A stretch of 35,284 nucleotides of DNA from an uncultured Saprospiraceae bacterium (GCA_937950315.1 CALFDU010000064.1:1-35284), one strand, 5' to 3'. Shown: positions 1 through 8,837, numbered from the stretch's first letter. Program-made: numbers and translations. Notes: generated by a model from the letters alone, not told the origin.

Positions 1-2
1 TA

Positions 3-398
3 TCCGCAGATTCAGCCTTAAGTAGGATGAGTGTTGAGGAGTACATCGAGAATTGCCCTGAGGAGCGTCGCCTCGCAATGAATGAATTGCGGGAGATGAT
101 CCTCAGGGCTTTTCCATTAATGGCAGAGACTACCCAGTATAAAATGCCTACCTATTCGCTAGACGGTGAGATTGTATTTGCCTTTGCCAGCCAGAAACAC
201 TACATGGCTTTTTACGTTTGTCACCATGATTTGCTTGATCAGTTATCTGATGTCACTGACAAGTATGATTGCGGTAAGTCTTGTATACGCTTCCGCAAAT
301 GGGACAGTAAGGTGAAAGAAGACTTAGAGAAGATAAGCACCTATGTATGCAAGAATATAGCGGCAAGTCGGTTCAATGGAAAGTACAAGGCCAAGTGA
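3..398 (+). CDS. DUF1801 (YdhG-like) domain protein, 5' end probably cut by window
   Basis: Small single-domain protein that resembles the DUF1801/YdhG family. The visible family features are an opening SVEEYI...PEERR segment, the central KMPTYSLDGEIVFAFASQKHYMAFYV stretch (positions about 165-225) and the later CIRFRKWDS segment. The family is linked to a frataxin-like fold and suggested iron binding, but its function is poorly established. An ATG lies at 27, yet the frame is open to the window edge and reads SADSALSR before it. Relatives usually carry some residues before the VEEYI motif, so the true start may lie outside the window. No good ribosome-binding site is visible at 27. It is unrelated in strand to the receptor gene that follows convergently. 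The family call is fairly sure; the role is not. Confidence 0.75.
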   Translation, partial: SADSALSRMSVEEYIENCPEERRLAMNELREMILRAFPLMAETTQYKMPTYSLDGEIVFAFASQKHYMAFYVCHHDLLDQLSDVTDKYDCGKSCIRFRKWDSKVKEDLEKISTYVCKNIAASRFNGKYKAK

Positions 399-481
399 AT
401 TAGCATCATTAGAAATCGACCAAATGTTTTAGCATTTAGTTGATTGCTGTCACCCATCAAGAATATCTCCCAAGCTAGAAA

Positions 482-2827
482 TCAAAAGTTTATCTCATAA
501 CTAATCACGGGAATGATTCCATAATCGGTCACCTGCTTGATGTCGTCGATTCTGATATCGTAAAACTCGCTAATCACAGATTCCGAGCTCACCACATTTT
601 TGATCTTCAGTGAAAACTCTGAAGAGGTATTGGCTTTATTGATGGTGTGTGTGATCGAAAAGTCAAGATTGTAAAGCGGAGCCCTTCTCAATGAATGCGG
701 CTCTGCAGTATTCAATCTCGTCCATCCAAATTCTCTAGATGACACCAAGTCAATCGGTGTTGCCCATGTTCCTCCAGAATGTCTGAAGTTGGCATTGAGG
801 CCCAGAATTCTTGACTTGCTTTTCTTTGGCTTTAATCTTATTTCTTTTCCTGCCAGAATATTGTAAGAAAATTTTTGATTGAATTCAGTATTTCTCCAAA
901 CTTGATCTCCCGCTTGGTATTTGGTGTCAAAGATGGATCCAGATACCATATAGTACAATCCATTTTTGCTGCTTCGTTGCAGTAAAAATTCTACTCCATA
1001 ATTTCTACCAGTACCTACATTCTGCAATGGATCAGTTGGCAATGTTGCAAATAAATTCTGAACAGAGAAGCTTCCATCTAGCTCGGCAGGAACATCGTAG
1101 TGATGTTGGTAATACACTTCTGTAGAGAATTTTAAAAATGGAGTCAACATTTTATCAAAGCTTAAAGCTGCATGATGACTCTTGTACAAATCAAGATCTC
1201 TATTGAAGAAATCACCGTCACTTTCTAAAAAGTAAAAGCTTTGGTTTTCTATGCGAGAGTGATGGCCATAGGATAATGCAATCTTGGTACTCTGGTCAAA
1301 GTTGTAGGTTATTCCCGCCCTTGGGTCGATCCCATCTGCTCCATTGAGTAGAAAATGGATGTAATGCAATCCTGCAGTCAAGGTGAATTTGTCGGTAAGG
1401 TTAACCTTTGACTGTGTGTAGGCTTGGAAAAAATAAGACTTGCCGCTGGTGTCACCCAATGTATCTAGGTTGCTCAATGATTGGTCATACAGCGCTCCAG
1501 CATATCTATGATTCTGTTGCGTCACACTGATGCCCGTTTTATTAAAATGCTTATCGTTCAATTGATAGTTGTAAGCCGTACTAAAGTTGATACGTGTATC
1601 ATCAAATTCAGAAATCTGTCTTTGTGTTTCCGATAAGTCGTCCTCTATATTTAATGAGTTGTCAAAATAATTGCCCGTTGAAGTACTTAAAACGGTATGA
1701 CAAAAACCTTTGGCATTCACAGGCTGCACATATGAAATACCCAACGCTCCTGAATTACTTCCAAAAGCCCTTTCGATTCTTCTTGAGTCTTCATCCCATA
1801 AAGTCGAATCTCTCTCTGCTTCCAACAAATAATCACTCAATCCACCAATTCCAAACATTTTTATCAAGCCTCCTTTTTCTCCGATTGGAATATTGACATT
1901 GAATGATAGATCTTGATATTGTGGCTCAACACCGATGTGAATTACTTGAGAAAGGAGTCCAAGGGTAGAGTAGCGATAGTTGATCAAATAACTCGCTCGT
2001 CCGCCTTTTTTAAAAGGTCCTTCTGTCGCTATGTCCAATCCAAGAAATCCTGCTTTAAATGTATGTTCTCTTTTTTCGTTGTTTCCATTTCTAAATCGAA
2101 AATCAAAAACTGCTGCTGTTGCATTCCCAAATTCCGCCGGAAAAGCACTCGAGAAAAAATCACTGTTGCTCAATATAGAGCTGCTAAACTGAGTAACAAA
2201 TCCACCCGAACTTCCGATAATAGCAAAGTGATTGGGATTGTGAACGGGTGCTCCTTCGATTCGGTACAACATGCCTACTGGTGAATTTCCTCTTATCGTA
2301 AAATTGTTGAACCCACTGTTTTGTTGGACCACACCTGGATAAGCAGTTATGACACGCATCGGATCATCCCAACTTCCCGCAAACTTGCTCGCTTCTTCAG
2401 GAGTGATGGTTACTGCACTGTTGACAGACATGGTATTGATCGGTTCACCACGGAATACATTGGCAGAAATTTCAACGGTTTCTAATTCAACAGCCGTTGG
2501 TTTCATCAATACATCTACCACAGTCTCTCTGGCTGTTAATACTTTTATGTCTTCTTTCACCAAAGCATGATGCTGTTCTCCTGCAAACAGTACGGTGATG
2601 GTCCCGATAGGCACATCGGAGAATCTGAATTCCCCATTTTCATCAGTAACTATATTGTTATTCGCATAGACGCCTAAATTGTCAATCAATTCCACATACA
2701 TGTCTTTGATAGGTGTCATGGTTTCTATATCGAGCACTCTTCCTCTTACAGTTTGAGTATAATCTTGACCAATGGCCAGTTGGGAGCTAAACACGACTAA
2801 AAGAAGGCTCAGTATTACTTGTTTCAT
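482..2827 (-). CDS. TonB-dependent outer-membrane receptor with carboxypeptidase-D-like N-terminal domain
   Basis: Outer-membrane active transporter of 781 residues. Residues 1-20 form a Sec signal peptide ending before QDYTQ. A carboxypeptidase-regulatory-like domain spans about 26-110 (VRGRVLDIETMTPI, DENGEFRF). A plug domain lies at about 120-240 and includes TIRGNSPVGMLYRIEG (177-192). The rest reads as alternating barrel strands and ends in an aromatic residue (YEINF). This domain order is typical of Bacteroidota receptors. No SusD-type partner gene is next to it, so a glycan substrate is not indicated and the cargo is unknown. The gene is convergent with the DUF1801 gene and divergent from the Gly/Tyr-rich gene. 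Its leader contains two small palindromes (2876-2891 and 2932-2947). Confidence 0.9.
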   Translation of the reverse strand: MKQVILSLLLVVFSSQLAIGQDYTQTVRGRVLDIETMTPIKDMYVELIDNLGVYANNNIVTDENGEFRFSDVPIGTITVLFAGEQHHALVKEDIKVLTARETVVDVLMKPTAVELETVEISANVFRGEPINTMSVNSAVTITPEEASKFAGSWDDPMRVITAYPGVVQQNSGFNNFTIRGNSPVGMLYRIEGAPVHNPNHFAIIGSSGGFVTQFSSSILSNSDFFSSAFPAEFGNATAAVFDFRFRNGNNEKREHTFKAGFLGLDIATEGPFKKGGRASYLINYRYSTLGLLSQVIHIGVEPQYQDLSFNVNIPIGEKGGLIKMFGIGGLSDYLLEAERDSTLWDEDSRRIERAFGSNSGALGISYVQPVNAKGFCHTVLSTSTGNYFDNSLNIEDDLSETQRQISEFDDTRINFSTAYNYQLNDKHFNKTGISVTQQNHRYAGALYDQSLSNLDTLGDTSGKSYFFQAYTQSKVNLTDKFTLTAGLHYIHFLLNGADGIDPRAGITYNFDQSTKIALSYGHHSRIENQSFYFLESDGDFFNRDLDLYKSHHAALSFDKMLTPFLKFSTEVYYQHHYDVPAELDGSFSVQNLFATLPTDPLQNVGTGRNYGVEFLLQRSSKNGLYYMVSGSIFDTKYQAGDQVWRNTEFNQKFSYNILAGKEIRLKPKKSKSRILGLNANFRHSGGTWATPIDLVSSREFGWTRLNTAEPHSLRRAPLYNLDFSITHTINKANTSSEFSLKIKNVVSSESVISEFYDIRIDDIKQVTDYGIIPVISYEINF

Positions 2828-3151
2828 GTGGTATATACCGTTGTTGCTAGGTTAACTACTATAATAACAATAGGGTTGTGCAAAAGCACAAATAAATTGC
2901 GAATGAACCAAGAAAATGGTCATTATTTCGATTATTTGGTCAAATAAATCTACAAGTTGGATTTTTTTTCTTCTTCCGCAATAAATCTAATAGATATTGT
3001 TTTGCTGATGAAAAGATCGATAAACCCTTCCAAGAGTGAAGTTTGCATTCATTTTGTTTTTTGATCAAACGCGTATTAATATTCTCTTAACTCCTTAGAA
3101 AGACAAATTAACATGACCATATTCGATCTTAGAGTAACAAAATCTATTATC
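2828..3151. other. Divergent intergenic region with two short palindromes
   Basis: AT-rich gap between the start of the minus-strand receptor and the start of the plus-strand Gly/Tyr-rich protein. It holds a 6-4-6 palindrome TTGTGC-AAAA-GCACAA at 2876-2891 and a 7-2-7 palindrome TTATTTG-GT-CAAATAA at 2932-2947. I found no perfect TAnnTTTG element on either strand. No convincing small gene is present. The palindromes may be operators but could be chance in AT-rich DNA. Confidence 0.4.
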
Positions 3152-3889
3152 ATGAAAAATTTAATATTAATCTTAGGTTTAATGGTCGGACCATTCATTG
3201 CAAGTGCAAATTATTCACTGGATGATGGTAAATACTTTAATCACGCTGTAGGTAAGAAAGTGAAAATCAATTGTACAGGATCTTCAATTAAGGTAAAGGG
3301 ATTGATTAATTATGACTGGACCAAGTTTAGAAGTCAAGGCCATAGAGTCTATTCCGATAGAAGAGGAAATACCTTGAGAGTGATAGGACACAATAGATTT
3401 GAATTTAGAGCTCGAGGAAGAAACAGGGTGATGGTTTTTTACCGCGACCGATGGGTAGATCGCGTTCAGCATCAATATTATAATACCAGTTGTGGTCCTT
3501 CATGTGGATCAAGCTGTACCATCAACCACGGATATTCTTCTACCTATGGTGGTGGATATCAGGGAGGATACTCAAATGCAGGCCAAGGTGGTTATGGTTA
3601 TTCTGATGGCGGATATGGTCAAGGTGGATATGCTGATGGAAGGTCATTGGAAGGAGTCTGGGGATCATCGAAATACGATAGAGATGTTATCGTCGAACAG
3701 ACAAATGAAGGATTGCGAGCAAAAATCATCGGTAGCAATAGAGATTGGGTTTATTATCGCCAGGATAGTTACGACAAGAAAGAATATTACGACAATCGAG
3801 GTAACAGATATGTAGTAAGATCCAGCCGGGAATTGGTTTGGTATCCAGAGCAAGGAGGGAGTCCAATAGTTCTTAGAAGATTGAGATAA
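3152..3889 (+). CDS. Secreted Gly/Tyr-rich protein of unknown function
   Basis: I do not recognise a family. The start was placed at the ATG at 3152 because MKNLILILGLMVGPFIASA then forms a normal signal peptide; an in-frame ATG at 3113 would add 13 residues ahead of it. The mature protein has three parts: a basic N-terminal half rich in R, Y and F, a Cys cluster CGPSCGSSC, and a low-complexity stretch of GGY repeats (about positions 3545-3640). A C-terminal basic/aromatic domain follows (WVYYRQDSYDKKEYY, VLRRLR). Gly/Tyr repeats of this kind suggest an extracellular, adhesive or envelope-associated protein, but that is inference. The gene is monocistronic and ends just before a strong intrinsic terminator. 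Confidence 0.75.
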   Translation: MKNLILILGLMVGPFIASANYSLDDGKYFNHAVGKKVKINCTGSSIKVKGLINYDWTKFRSQGHRVYSDRRGNTLRVIGHNRFEFRARGRNRVMVFYRDRWVDRVQHQYYNTSCGPSCGSSCTINHGYSSTYGGGYQGGYSNAGQGGYGYSDGGYGQGGYADGRSLEGVWGSSKYDRDVIVEQTNEGLRAKIIGSNRDWVYYRQDSYDKKEYYDNRGNRYVVRSSRELVWYPEQGGSPIVLRRLR

Positions 3890-3917
3890 TTTATAACCTT
3901 AGGTTGTAAATGCTTTC

Positions 3918-3948
3918 ATCCCCTTCTCTTTATGAGAAGGGGATTTTT
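3918..3948 (+). terminator. Rho-independent terminator of the Gly/Tyr-rich gene
   Basis: Perfect 11-bp stem ATCCCCTTCTC / GAGAAGGGGAT (3918-3928 with 3934-3944), loop TTTAT, then a run of five T (3944-3948). It lies 29 bases after the stop codon. Confidence 0.88.
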
Positions 3949-3979
3949 ACATGGCTTAGAATCCATTTTTTTCCCCAGT

Positions 3980-4162
3980 CTAATAATTGGCAGTTTGGTC
4001 TGTAAATAGCTTAATTGACTTTGTGTTACCTTGTGAATTGATGGTTATTTTACCTCCTAAAATTGGATTCACATTCAACTCAAGTTGAATCTGTGCATGG
4101 ACGTGAAAAGCTGGAAGAATAAATAAAAGTAAAGTCGGCAATGTATTCAATATTGATTTCAT
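3980..4162 (-). CDS. Small secreted peptide, 60 aa, unknown function
   Basis: Short open frame whose first 23 residues form a good Sec signal peptide (hydrophobic LPTLLLFILPAF, cleavage around HVHA-Q). The predicted mature peptide is only about 37 residues, IQLELNVNP... to ...DQTANY. It stands alone on the minus strand between two plus-strand genes. No family is recognised. The clear signal peptide is the main support; a degraded fragment of a longer secreted protein is the alternative. Confidence 0.45.
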   Translation of the reverse strand: MKSILNTLPTLLLFILPAFHVHAQIQLELNVNPILGGKITINSQGNTKSIKLFTDQTANY

Positions 4163-4317
4163 AATTTTTGTTTTTAAAGAGTTCTCGTATTGATTTTGTG
4201 TGTTAGAAGATTTTTGAGTCTTAAATGTGTTTTAGTTTGTTAATACTTGTACTATCTATATGTGGCATCTAAAATGAGCTGAAGCAGTATTTAATCGGTT
4301 TTTTGTTATCTTGAAAT

Positions 4318-5007
4318 ATGAAACAACTGATGATTTCTATGATTCTTCTGTTGTGTATTGATGTCACTGCACAACTAGACTCTTCTATCGATATTCTTGT
4401 CGGTGGAGGAGGAACATACAGACAATTGAGAGGAGAAAGCAACAATGTTGATATTCGAGATGACCTGGAGGAGGGTAAGGGCAATTTCTTCATTGGGTTT
4501 AATTATAATAAGAAAATAAAGAATCGAGTCCATTTCAAGACTGGTGCCAGATATATCAATTTGGGTTATCAGACTCGCGATCAGTTTCTCGACTTTCCTG
4601 GATTTCCTTCTACGGTAATACAATTCACCTATGACTATCAATTTATTGAGGTGCCTTTGAGTTTAAGAATTGTATCTTCTGAAATCCAAGACGTGAATCG
4701 CTTTTTTGAATTTGGTGTGGCCCCTATGTATTTATTTGGAAGTAAGAAAGTAGAAATTCAAGATGGAGTAGATAATATATCTACAAGACAGCCACTTGAT
4801 GGATTCAATACCTTACACCTTGCCTTGCATGTAGGTGTTGGTTTAGAAGCATATGTCTCGGATGAAACCGCCATTTTTGTTCAGTTTCAATTTAGGTATG
4901 ATTTCACCAATTTGGTGCAGTCCGAAAATTTAACCGAAAATCTATATAGTTACGGGATAGAAGTAGGAGTTCGCAGAAGTTTGTCCAACAGTAAAAAAGA
5001 AGAATAG
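4318..5007 (+). CDS. PorT-type outer-membrane beta-barrel protein
   Basis: Protein of 229 residues with a signal peptide (MKQLMISMILLLCIDVTA-Q) followed by alternating polar/hydrophobic strands. Glycine turns and amphipathic segments such as GNFFIGFNYNKKIKNRVHFKTGARYINLGY and LHVGVGLEAYVSDETAIFVQFQFRYDF are typical of the small outer_membrane_beta-barrel/PorT-like families of Bacteroidota. Such proteins usually form an 8-10-stranded barrel; the role is unknown. The gene is convergent with apbE, with only 22 bases between stop codons and no clear terminator. Confidence 0.8.
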   Translation: MKQLMISMILLLCIDVTAQLDSSIDILVGGGGTYRQLRGESNNVDIRDDLEEGKGNFFIGFNYNKKIKNRVHFKTGARYINLGYQTRDQFLDFPGFPSTVIQFTYDYQFIEVPLSLRIVSSEIQDVNRFFEFGVAPMYLFGSKKVEIQDGVDNISTRQPLDGFNTLHLALHVGVGLEAYVSDETAIFVQFQFRYDFTNLVQSENLTENLYSYGIEVGVRRSLSNSKKEE

Positions 5008-5029
5008 AGTAGTATGTTGTATTGCTAGA

Positions 5030-6130
5030 TTATTCAACTACATAGTCTTCAAATCCGCTACTAAATACATTTTTTAGCTCCCCATTTTCTTTGGTTATTA
5101 AACATACCTCAAGATCGTGGTTGTAATTGATGAATTCTAAAATTTGTTCTTTCCCCATGATCATAAATGCAGTAGCATATGCATCGGCATACATACACTT
5201 GTCATGAATGGCGCTTACTGAAAGTATGTCGGTTTTTTGTGGATATCCAGTTTTAGGATTTATTTCATGGCCGTAAGATACATCATCCAACTTGTGGAAG
5301 ATTCTATAGTTGCCTGAAGAAGCCAATCCCTTTTCTTTGGGCGCAACAATCAATTGAATGTCTGTTAGGTTTGCATTTTCCTCAGGGGTGTTGATGCCCA
5401 ATTTCCATGACTGAGATTTTTGGTTTGTTCCTTTTACTTTGACTTCTCCGCCGATTTCGACCATATAGGAATTTACATTTTGGGTATCAAGGTATCTTGC
5501 CAAGTAATCTACAGCATATCCTTTGGCAATGGCACTGAAATCCAGAGTGGACCTTGCATCACTTTTCAGAAAGGTAATTCCCTCTCTTTTTACCTCAGTA
5601 CTAAAGTTTTCAAAACCTACATAGTCCAATATCTCTTCTACTTTATTAGAGTCAATTTTAGTGACTGGATTTTTCCCCTCATAACCAAATCCCCAATAAT
5701 TGACCAAAGGCATTACGCTAGGATCAAAGTAGCCTTTCGTATCCTTGTATACCTCAATGGCACTGAAGTAATTTGCTACAAAATGTTGATCAGGATAGTG
5801 ATTCATCTTTACCGAAATCCCTTCTTTGCCTGCCTTGTTTAATCTTGAAATGGTTGAGCTTGGAACATAGGTTGAAACCGCATCATTGATGCTCACCAAA
5901 ATAGAATCAATGGTTTCTTTCTGTACTTCCTTTTGCTTTCCTTTGAGAATGTATTTGATAGAGTAGCTGGTCCCCATGGTCGAACCTTCAATGGATCTCT
6001 GTTTTTGGTTTTTCTTAGAACCATTGGTTTGAACTTTCTGATTCCCGTCATCCTTTAATGAAAAATCCTTTTTGTCTTGCTTACAGGAGAATAAAACCAT
6101 CAGGCAAAACAAAAAGGATAGATATTTCAT
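5030..6130 (-). CDS. apbE: FAD:protein FMN transferase (ApbE), lipoprotein
   Basis: Periplasmic flavin transferase that attaches FMN from FAD to threonine residues of client redox proteins. The 366-residue product begins with a lipoprotein signal (MKYLSFLFCLMVLFSC, Cys16). Family motifs appear in order: GSTMGTSYSIKY (49-60), DPSVMPLVNYWGFG (136-149), DFSAIAKGYAVD (197-208), VEIGGE (224-229), HEINPKTGYP (288-297) and the metal-binding DAYATAFMIMG (316-326). Length is normal. It begins 23 bases after the PspA-like gene on the same strand and may be the last gene of the yidC operon. No obvious flavinylated client (NqrB/C, RnfG) is nearby, so the partner is probably elsewhere in the genome. Confidence 0.93.
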   Translation of the reverse strand: MKYLSFLFCLMVLFSCKQDKKDFSLKDDGNQKVQTNGSKKNQKQRSIEGSTMGTSYSIKYILKGKQKEVQKETIDSILVSINDAVSTYVPSSTISRLNKAGKEGISVKMNHYPDQHFVANYFSAIEVYKDTKGYFDPSVMPLVNYWGFGYEGKNPVTKIDSNKVEEILDYVGFENFSTEVKREGITFLKSDARSTLDFSAIAKGYAVDYLARYLDTQNVNSYMVEIGGEVKVKGTNQKSQSWKLGINTPEENANLTDIQLIVAPKEKGLASSGNYRIFHKLDDVSYGHEINPKTGYPQKTDILSVSAIHDKCMYADAYATAFMIMGKEQILEFINYNHDLEVCLITKENGELKNVFSSGFEDYVVE

Positions 6131-6153
6131 AGTAGTATTATTTTATTGCTTGT

Positions 6154-7152
6154 CTAGTCAAACAGACCGTCGTATTCGTTGTTGTTTCCGTCTGCTCGGC
6201 CTCTGTATTCAATGTCTCTTCTTGGTTCGTTCAAATCAAGTGTGTCTTCATCGTTTTTTTCTAAACCTCCCATCAACAATAGCGTACTTTTCTTTTCGTA
6301 CTCCTCAAGCATCTTCAATCCTTTTTCTTCAAAAACACCATTCTGCACATCGATAGAATTCATGAAATCCGAAGACATTTCCATAAATTGTTCCATCTCA
6401 CCCATCTTGTTGGATACATCGTCTGCAAGGTGCTCCATCGTTTGATCAAACATGGCTCTCTTGTCTGGATCTCCTTTGATGATACTCATAGCTGACTTCA
6501 TCGCAGAATTAGAAGCCTTGATGGCTTTGTATTCTTGTTCTTTTACTCTTACTTGATCTTTTGTGTCTTCCAATAAGATCTCTGAGTTGGAGTACATTTT
6601 GGTAAGTACTTTGTACAATACTGACATTTTCTTATGAAGTGCCACATACTTAGAATTAGATTCTTTTAGTCTTGCTGCTTTTCTAGTGGCAAGTACCAAT
6701 TGGCTTTCTTGACCAATCTGTTTTGCTTTCTTGGCAATGATTAGGTTGTTTTCAATCTCACGATTGTTGTCTTCGACCATGGTCTTGATCTTTCTCATTT
6801 GACCCTTAAGTCCACCAATCTGCTTGCCCATCTTCTTCAAGTTGCTTTCAAGATCGGAAATGTAATTCTTAAGAATTCCAATAGGATCAATCGTGATAAA
6901 TATTCCCGTGATCTTTCTCATGACATTTTGGTACATGTATGAGATCAGCGTTCTTGTTTTGTTGTCAACTGCCATGAAAGCGATGACACCCAAAACACCT
7001 ATCAAGATAGCTTTACCTATAACAGTTGGCATTAGCAGCGAAAAAAGTGATATGCCTGCCCATGCTAATAATCCGATTATGCCAACAAGAAAAATTGCTC
7101 CAGTTACACCTTCAGGTTTGCTCCAAAATGATTTACGCTTATTAGTTGCCAT
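6154..7152 (-). CDS. PspA-like coiled-coil protein with two N-terminal membrane helices
   Basis: Protein of 332 residues. Two hydrophobic helices sit close together (about 18-41 and 44-62). A long, Lys/Glu-rich helical coiled-coil region of about 90-260 follows (ISDLESNLKKMGKQIGGLKGQMRKIKTMV..., LATRKAARLKESNSKYVALHKKM...), then an acidic, disordered tail ending in NNEYDGLFD. The spacing and composition of the coiled coil recall the PspA/IM30 (ESCRT-III-like) membrane-remodelling fold, but this is fold-level resemblance judged by eye. Classical PspA lacks transmembrane helices. The gene follows the coiled-coil gene after 14 bases and precedes apbE. Its context after yidC, gpsA and a tiny membrane peptide points to a membrane-maintenance role (inference). 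Confidence 0.7.
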   Translation of the reverse strand: MATNKRKSFWSKPEGVTGAIFLVGIIGLLAWAGISLFSLLMPTVIGKAILIGVLGVIAFMAVDNKTRTLISYMYQNVMRKITGIFITIDPIGILKNYISDLESNLKKMGKQIGGLKGQMRKIKTMVEDNNREIENNLIIAKKAKQIGQESQLVLATRKAARLKESNSKYVALHKKMSVLYKVLTKMYSNSEILLEDTKDQVRVKEQEYKAIKASNSAMKSAMSIIKGDPDKRAMFDQTMEHLADDVSNKMGEMEQFMEMSSDFMNSIDVQNGVFEEKGLKMLEEYEKKSTLLLMGGLEKNDEDTLDLNEPRRDIEYRGRADGNNNEYDGLFD

Positions 7153-7166
7153 TTATATGTGGTTTT

Positions 7167-7718
7167 TTACAAATATAAGTTTATGAGTTCAATATCCTTC
7201 TTTATTATATCCGTAATTGTTACGTAAGAGTTCCTAAATCGCTCTTTTGTTGAATCTATTTTAATTTGCGCAGACTCTATGTCTCCATCTACATTGTCTA
7301 TTTTCTTCTGATAAACCTGAATTTCTTGCTCCAATTGGGCAATTTTGGCTTTATTTTCTGCAATTCTTTCTTCTAGTTGGGCAATCATTGATTCTCTGCT
7401 GTTGACATTTTTGTCAATTTGAGCCTTAAGTGCTTCTGTGAATGATTCACTTTCTGATTGTAAAACTCCGATATATCGATTGGCACTTGCCAATAGTTTT
7501 TGTTTGGTGAGGCCCAAGGTGCTTGCTGTGGTAAACGCCGATTTAAAGCTAACAGATTCTTCAATATTCATTTCTTGCAATGATTTGATCGATTGCTTAA
7601 ATTTCAAATAATCAAAACCTGTATTGTGGGACTTTACCATTGCTCTCAAAAGTGCCATGGTAGACTTTTCGTCCAACTGCTTGTCGGAATTAAACAGCTC
7701 GTTTAAATCTATATTCAT
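7167..7718 (-). CDS. Coiled-coil protein of unknown function
   Basis: Soluble 183-residue protein without signal peptide or membrane helix. Residues 1-90 look globular and helical (MALLRAMVKSHNTGFDYLKFKQSIKSL). Residues about 95-165 form a clear heptad coiled coil (ALKAQIDKNVNSRESMIAQLEERIAENKAKIAQLEQEIQVYQKKI). No family is recognised. Its ATG directly abuts the TAG stop of the preceding 28-codon gene (TAGATG), and the PspA-like gene follows after 14 bases, so translational coupling and a shared complex are likely. The coiled coils of this protein and its neighbour could pair; that is inference. Confidence 0.75.
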   Translation of the reverse strand: MNIDLNELFNSDKQLDEKSTMALLRAMVKSHNTGFDYLKFKQSIKSLQEMNIEESVSFKSAFTTASTLGLTKQKLLASANRYIGVLQSESESFTEALKAQIDKNVNSRESMIAQLEERIAENKAKIAQLEQEIQVYQKKIDNVDGDIESAQIKIDSTKERFRNSYVTITDIIKKDIELINLYL

Positions 7719-7805
7719 CTAACGTTTTTTTAAAAGTATAAAATTATTTGCTATCATCACAGCGACCAATGGAATAGAAATTATTATCTGCTTTGTGATT
7801 TTCAT
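7719..7805 (-). CDS. 28-aa single-helix membrane peptide between gpsA and coiled-coil gene
   Basis: Open frame of 28 codons plus stop that fills the gap between gpsA and the coiled-coil gene exactly. The gpsA stop TAG is followed at once by its ATG, and its own TAG is followed at once by the ATG of the next gene; both junctions read TAGATG. The product starts MKITKQIIISIPLVAVMIA and ends NNFILLKKR: one hydrophobic helix of about 16-18 residues with positive charges at both ends, as expected for a small inner-membrane peptide. Support is the precise packing, the start codon, the complete frame and the membrane-helix pattern. No homologue is known to me, and chance cannot be fully excluded at this length. 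Confidence 0.6.
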   Translation of the reverse strand: MKITKQIIISIPLVAVMIANNFILLKKR

Positions 7806-8837
7806 CTACATATAGTCCACATCTTCTGTAAAAGGGTAGGACATCATAAACCCTACAGCTCTATTGAAGTCCAAGCCTTCATATATTACTTGATGCAACA
7901 TGGTGGTTATCGGCGCATTAATTTTGTATTTTTTTGAAAGCAAAAACGCAGCCTTCAAGGTTCTCACTCCCTCGGCGAGTTCACTTTGAGTTTCCATGAT
8001 CTCATCGAGGCTTAAACCTTGAGATATTTTTTTTCCAAAACTAAAATTTCTACTGTCTCCACTGGCGGAGGTAGCAACAAGGTCACCCAATCCCGCCGTT
8101 CCCAAAGCGGGGTTTTTGGAAGAATCTAGTAGTGTAAGAAAATTAATCATTTCACGCATCGCTCTGGTAATCAATAACCCAAAAGCGTTCTTTCCCATTT
8201 CTGCTCCTTCAACGACGCCAGCAACAATGGCAAAAATATTTTTGAATGCACCGACCAATTCGGTTCCTTTCAATTCATTGGAGCTGAATGGGTAAAATTG
8301 TTGCGACTTGAAAACTTTTACTGCATGGTTGATCACTTCATTAAAGGGTGAAGCAATTACGGTAGCAGCTGGTTTGTTGTCTAGAATTTCTTTTGACAAA
8401 TTTGGTCCAGCAATACAACCAATTCGGATCAGTCCTGTTTCCTGACTTATTACCTCACTCATGGTATGAACTTCTTTTTTATCCAATGAAGTTCGATCCT
8501 TTAGGTCATCAAAGGAAGGGTAGTCTAATCCTTTTGTTCCGTGGACGAGGAAGTGCTGAGGATTCAAGAAAGGAGCCATTTTTTTAATGACATTTCTGAA
8601 CTCGGTGGATGGTATAACGGGGATCAATAATTGACATTGATTACATATGTATTCAAGATCTGTACTGGCTTTGATATTTGCCTTGAGCGAATATCCCTTA
8701 AGCATGTGGTCTTGATTGATGCTATTGGCCACTTCTTCTCTGCGGGTATACATCAATACTTCACTATTTTCAGACGCAAGATGGCCAAGCGTCAATCCAA
8801 AAGATCCGGAACCAATGATGCCTACAGGTTTGTCCAT
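7806..8837 (-). CDS. gpsA: NAD(P)-dependent glycerol-3-phosphate dehydrogenase
   Basis: Reduces dihydroxyacetone phosphate to sn-glycerol-3-phosphate, the backbone for phospholipid synthesis; cytoplasmic. The 343-residue length is normal. An N-terminal Rossmann motif GSGSFG lies at 9-14. The conserved KG segment follows at 102-103. The signature GAFKNIFAIVAGVVEG around catalytic Lys199 is followed by MGKNAFGLLITRAMREM, and then by AGLGDLVATSASGDSRNFSFG (248-268), the substrate-binding helix region. It follows yidC after 72 bases on the same strand and is directly abutted by the 28-codon gene, so it probably belongs to the yidC transcript. Confidence 0.96.
   Translation of the reverse strand: MDKPVGIIGSGSFGLTLGHLASENSEVLMYTRREEVANSINQDHMLKGYSLKANIKASTDLEYICNQCQLLIPVIPSTEFRNVIKKMAPFLNPQHFLVHGTKGLDYPSFDDLKDRTSLDKKEVHTMSEVISQETGLIRIGCIAGPNLSKEILDNKPAATVIASPFNEVINHAVKVFKSQQFYPFSSNELKGTELVGAFKNIFAIVAGVVEGAEMGKNAFGLLITRAMREMINFLTLLDSSKNPALGTAGLGDLVATSASGDSRNFSFGKKISQGLSLDEIMETQSELAEGVRTLKAAFLLSKKYKINAPITTMLHQVIYEGLDFNRAVGFMMSYPFTEDVDYM

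Noticed and set aside
482-2827. Possible SusC-type glycan receptor.
   Set aside because: No SusD-like lipoprotein or glycoside hydrolase is adjacent, so only a general TonB-dependent receptor call is supported.
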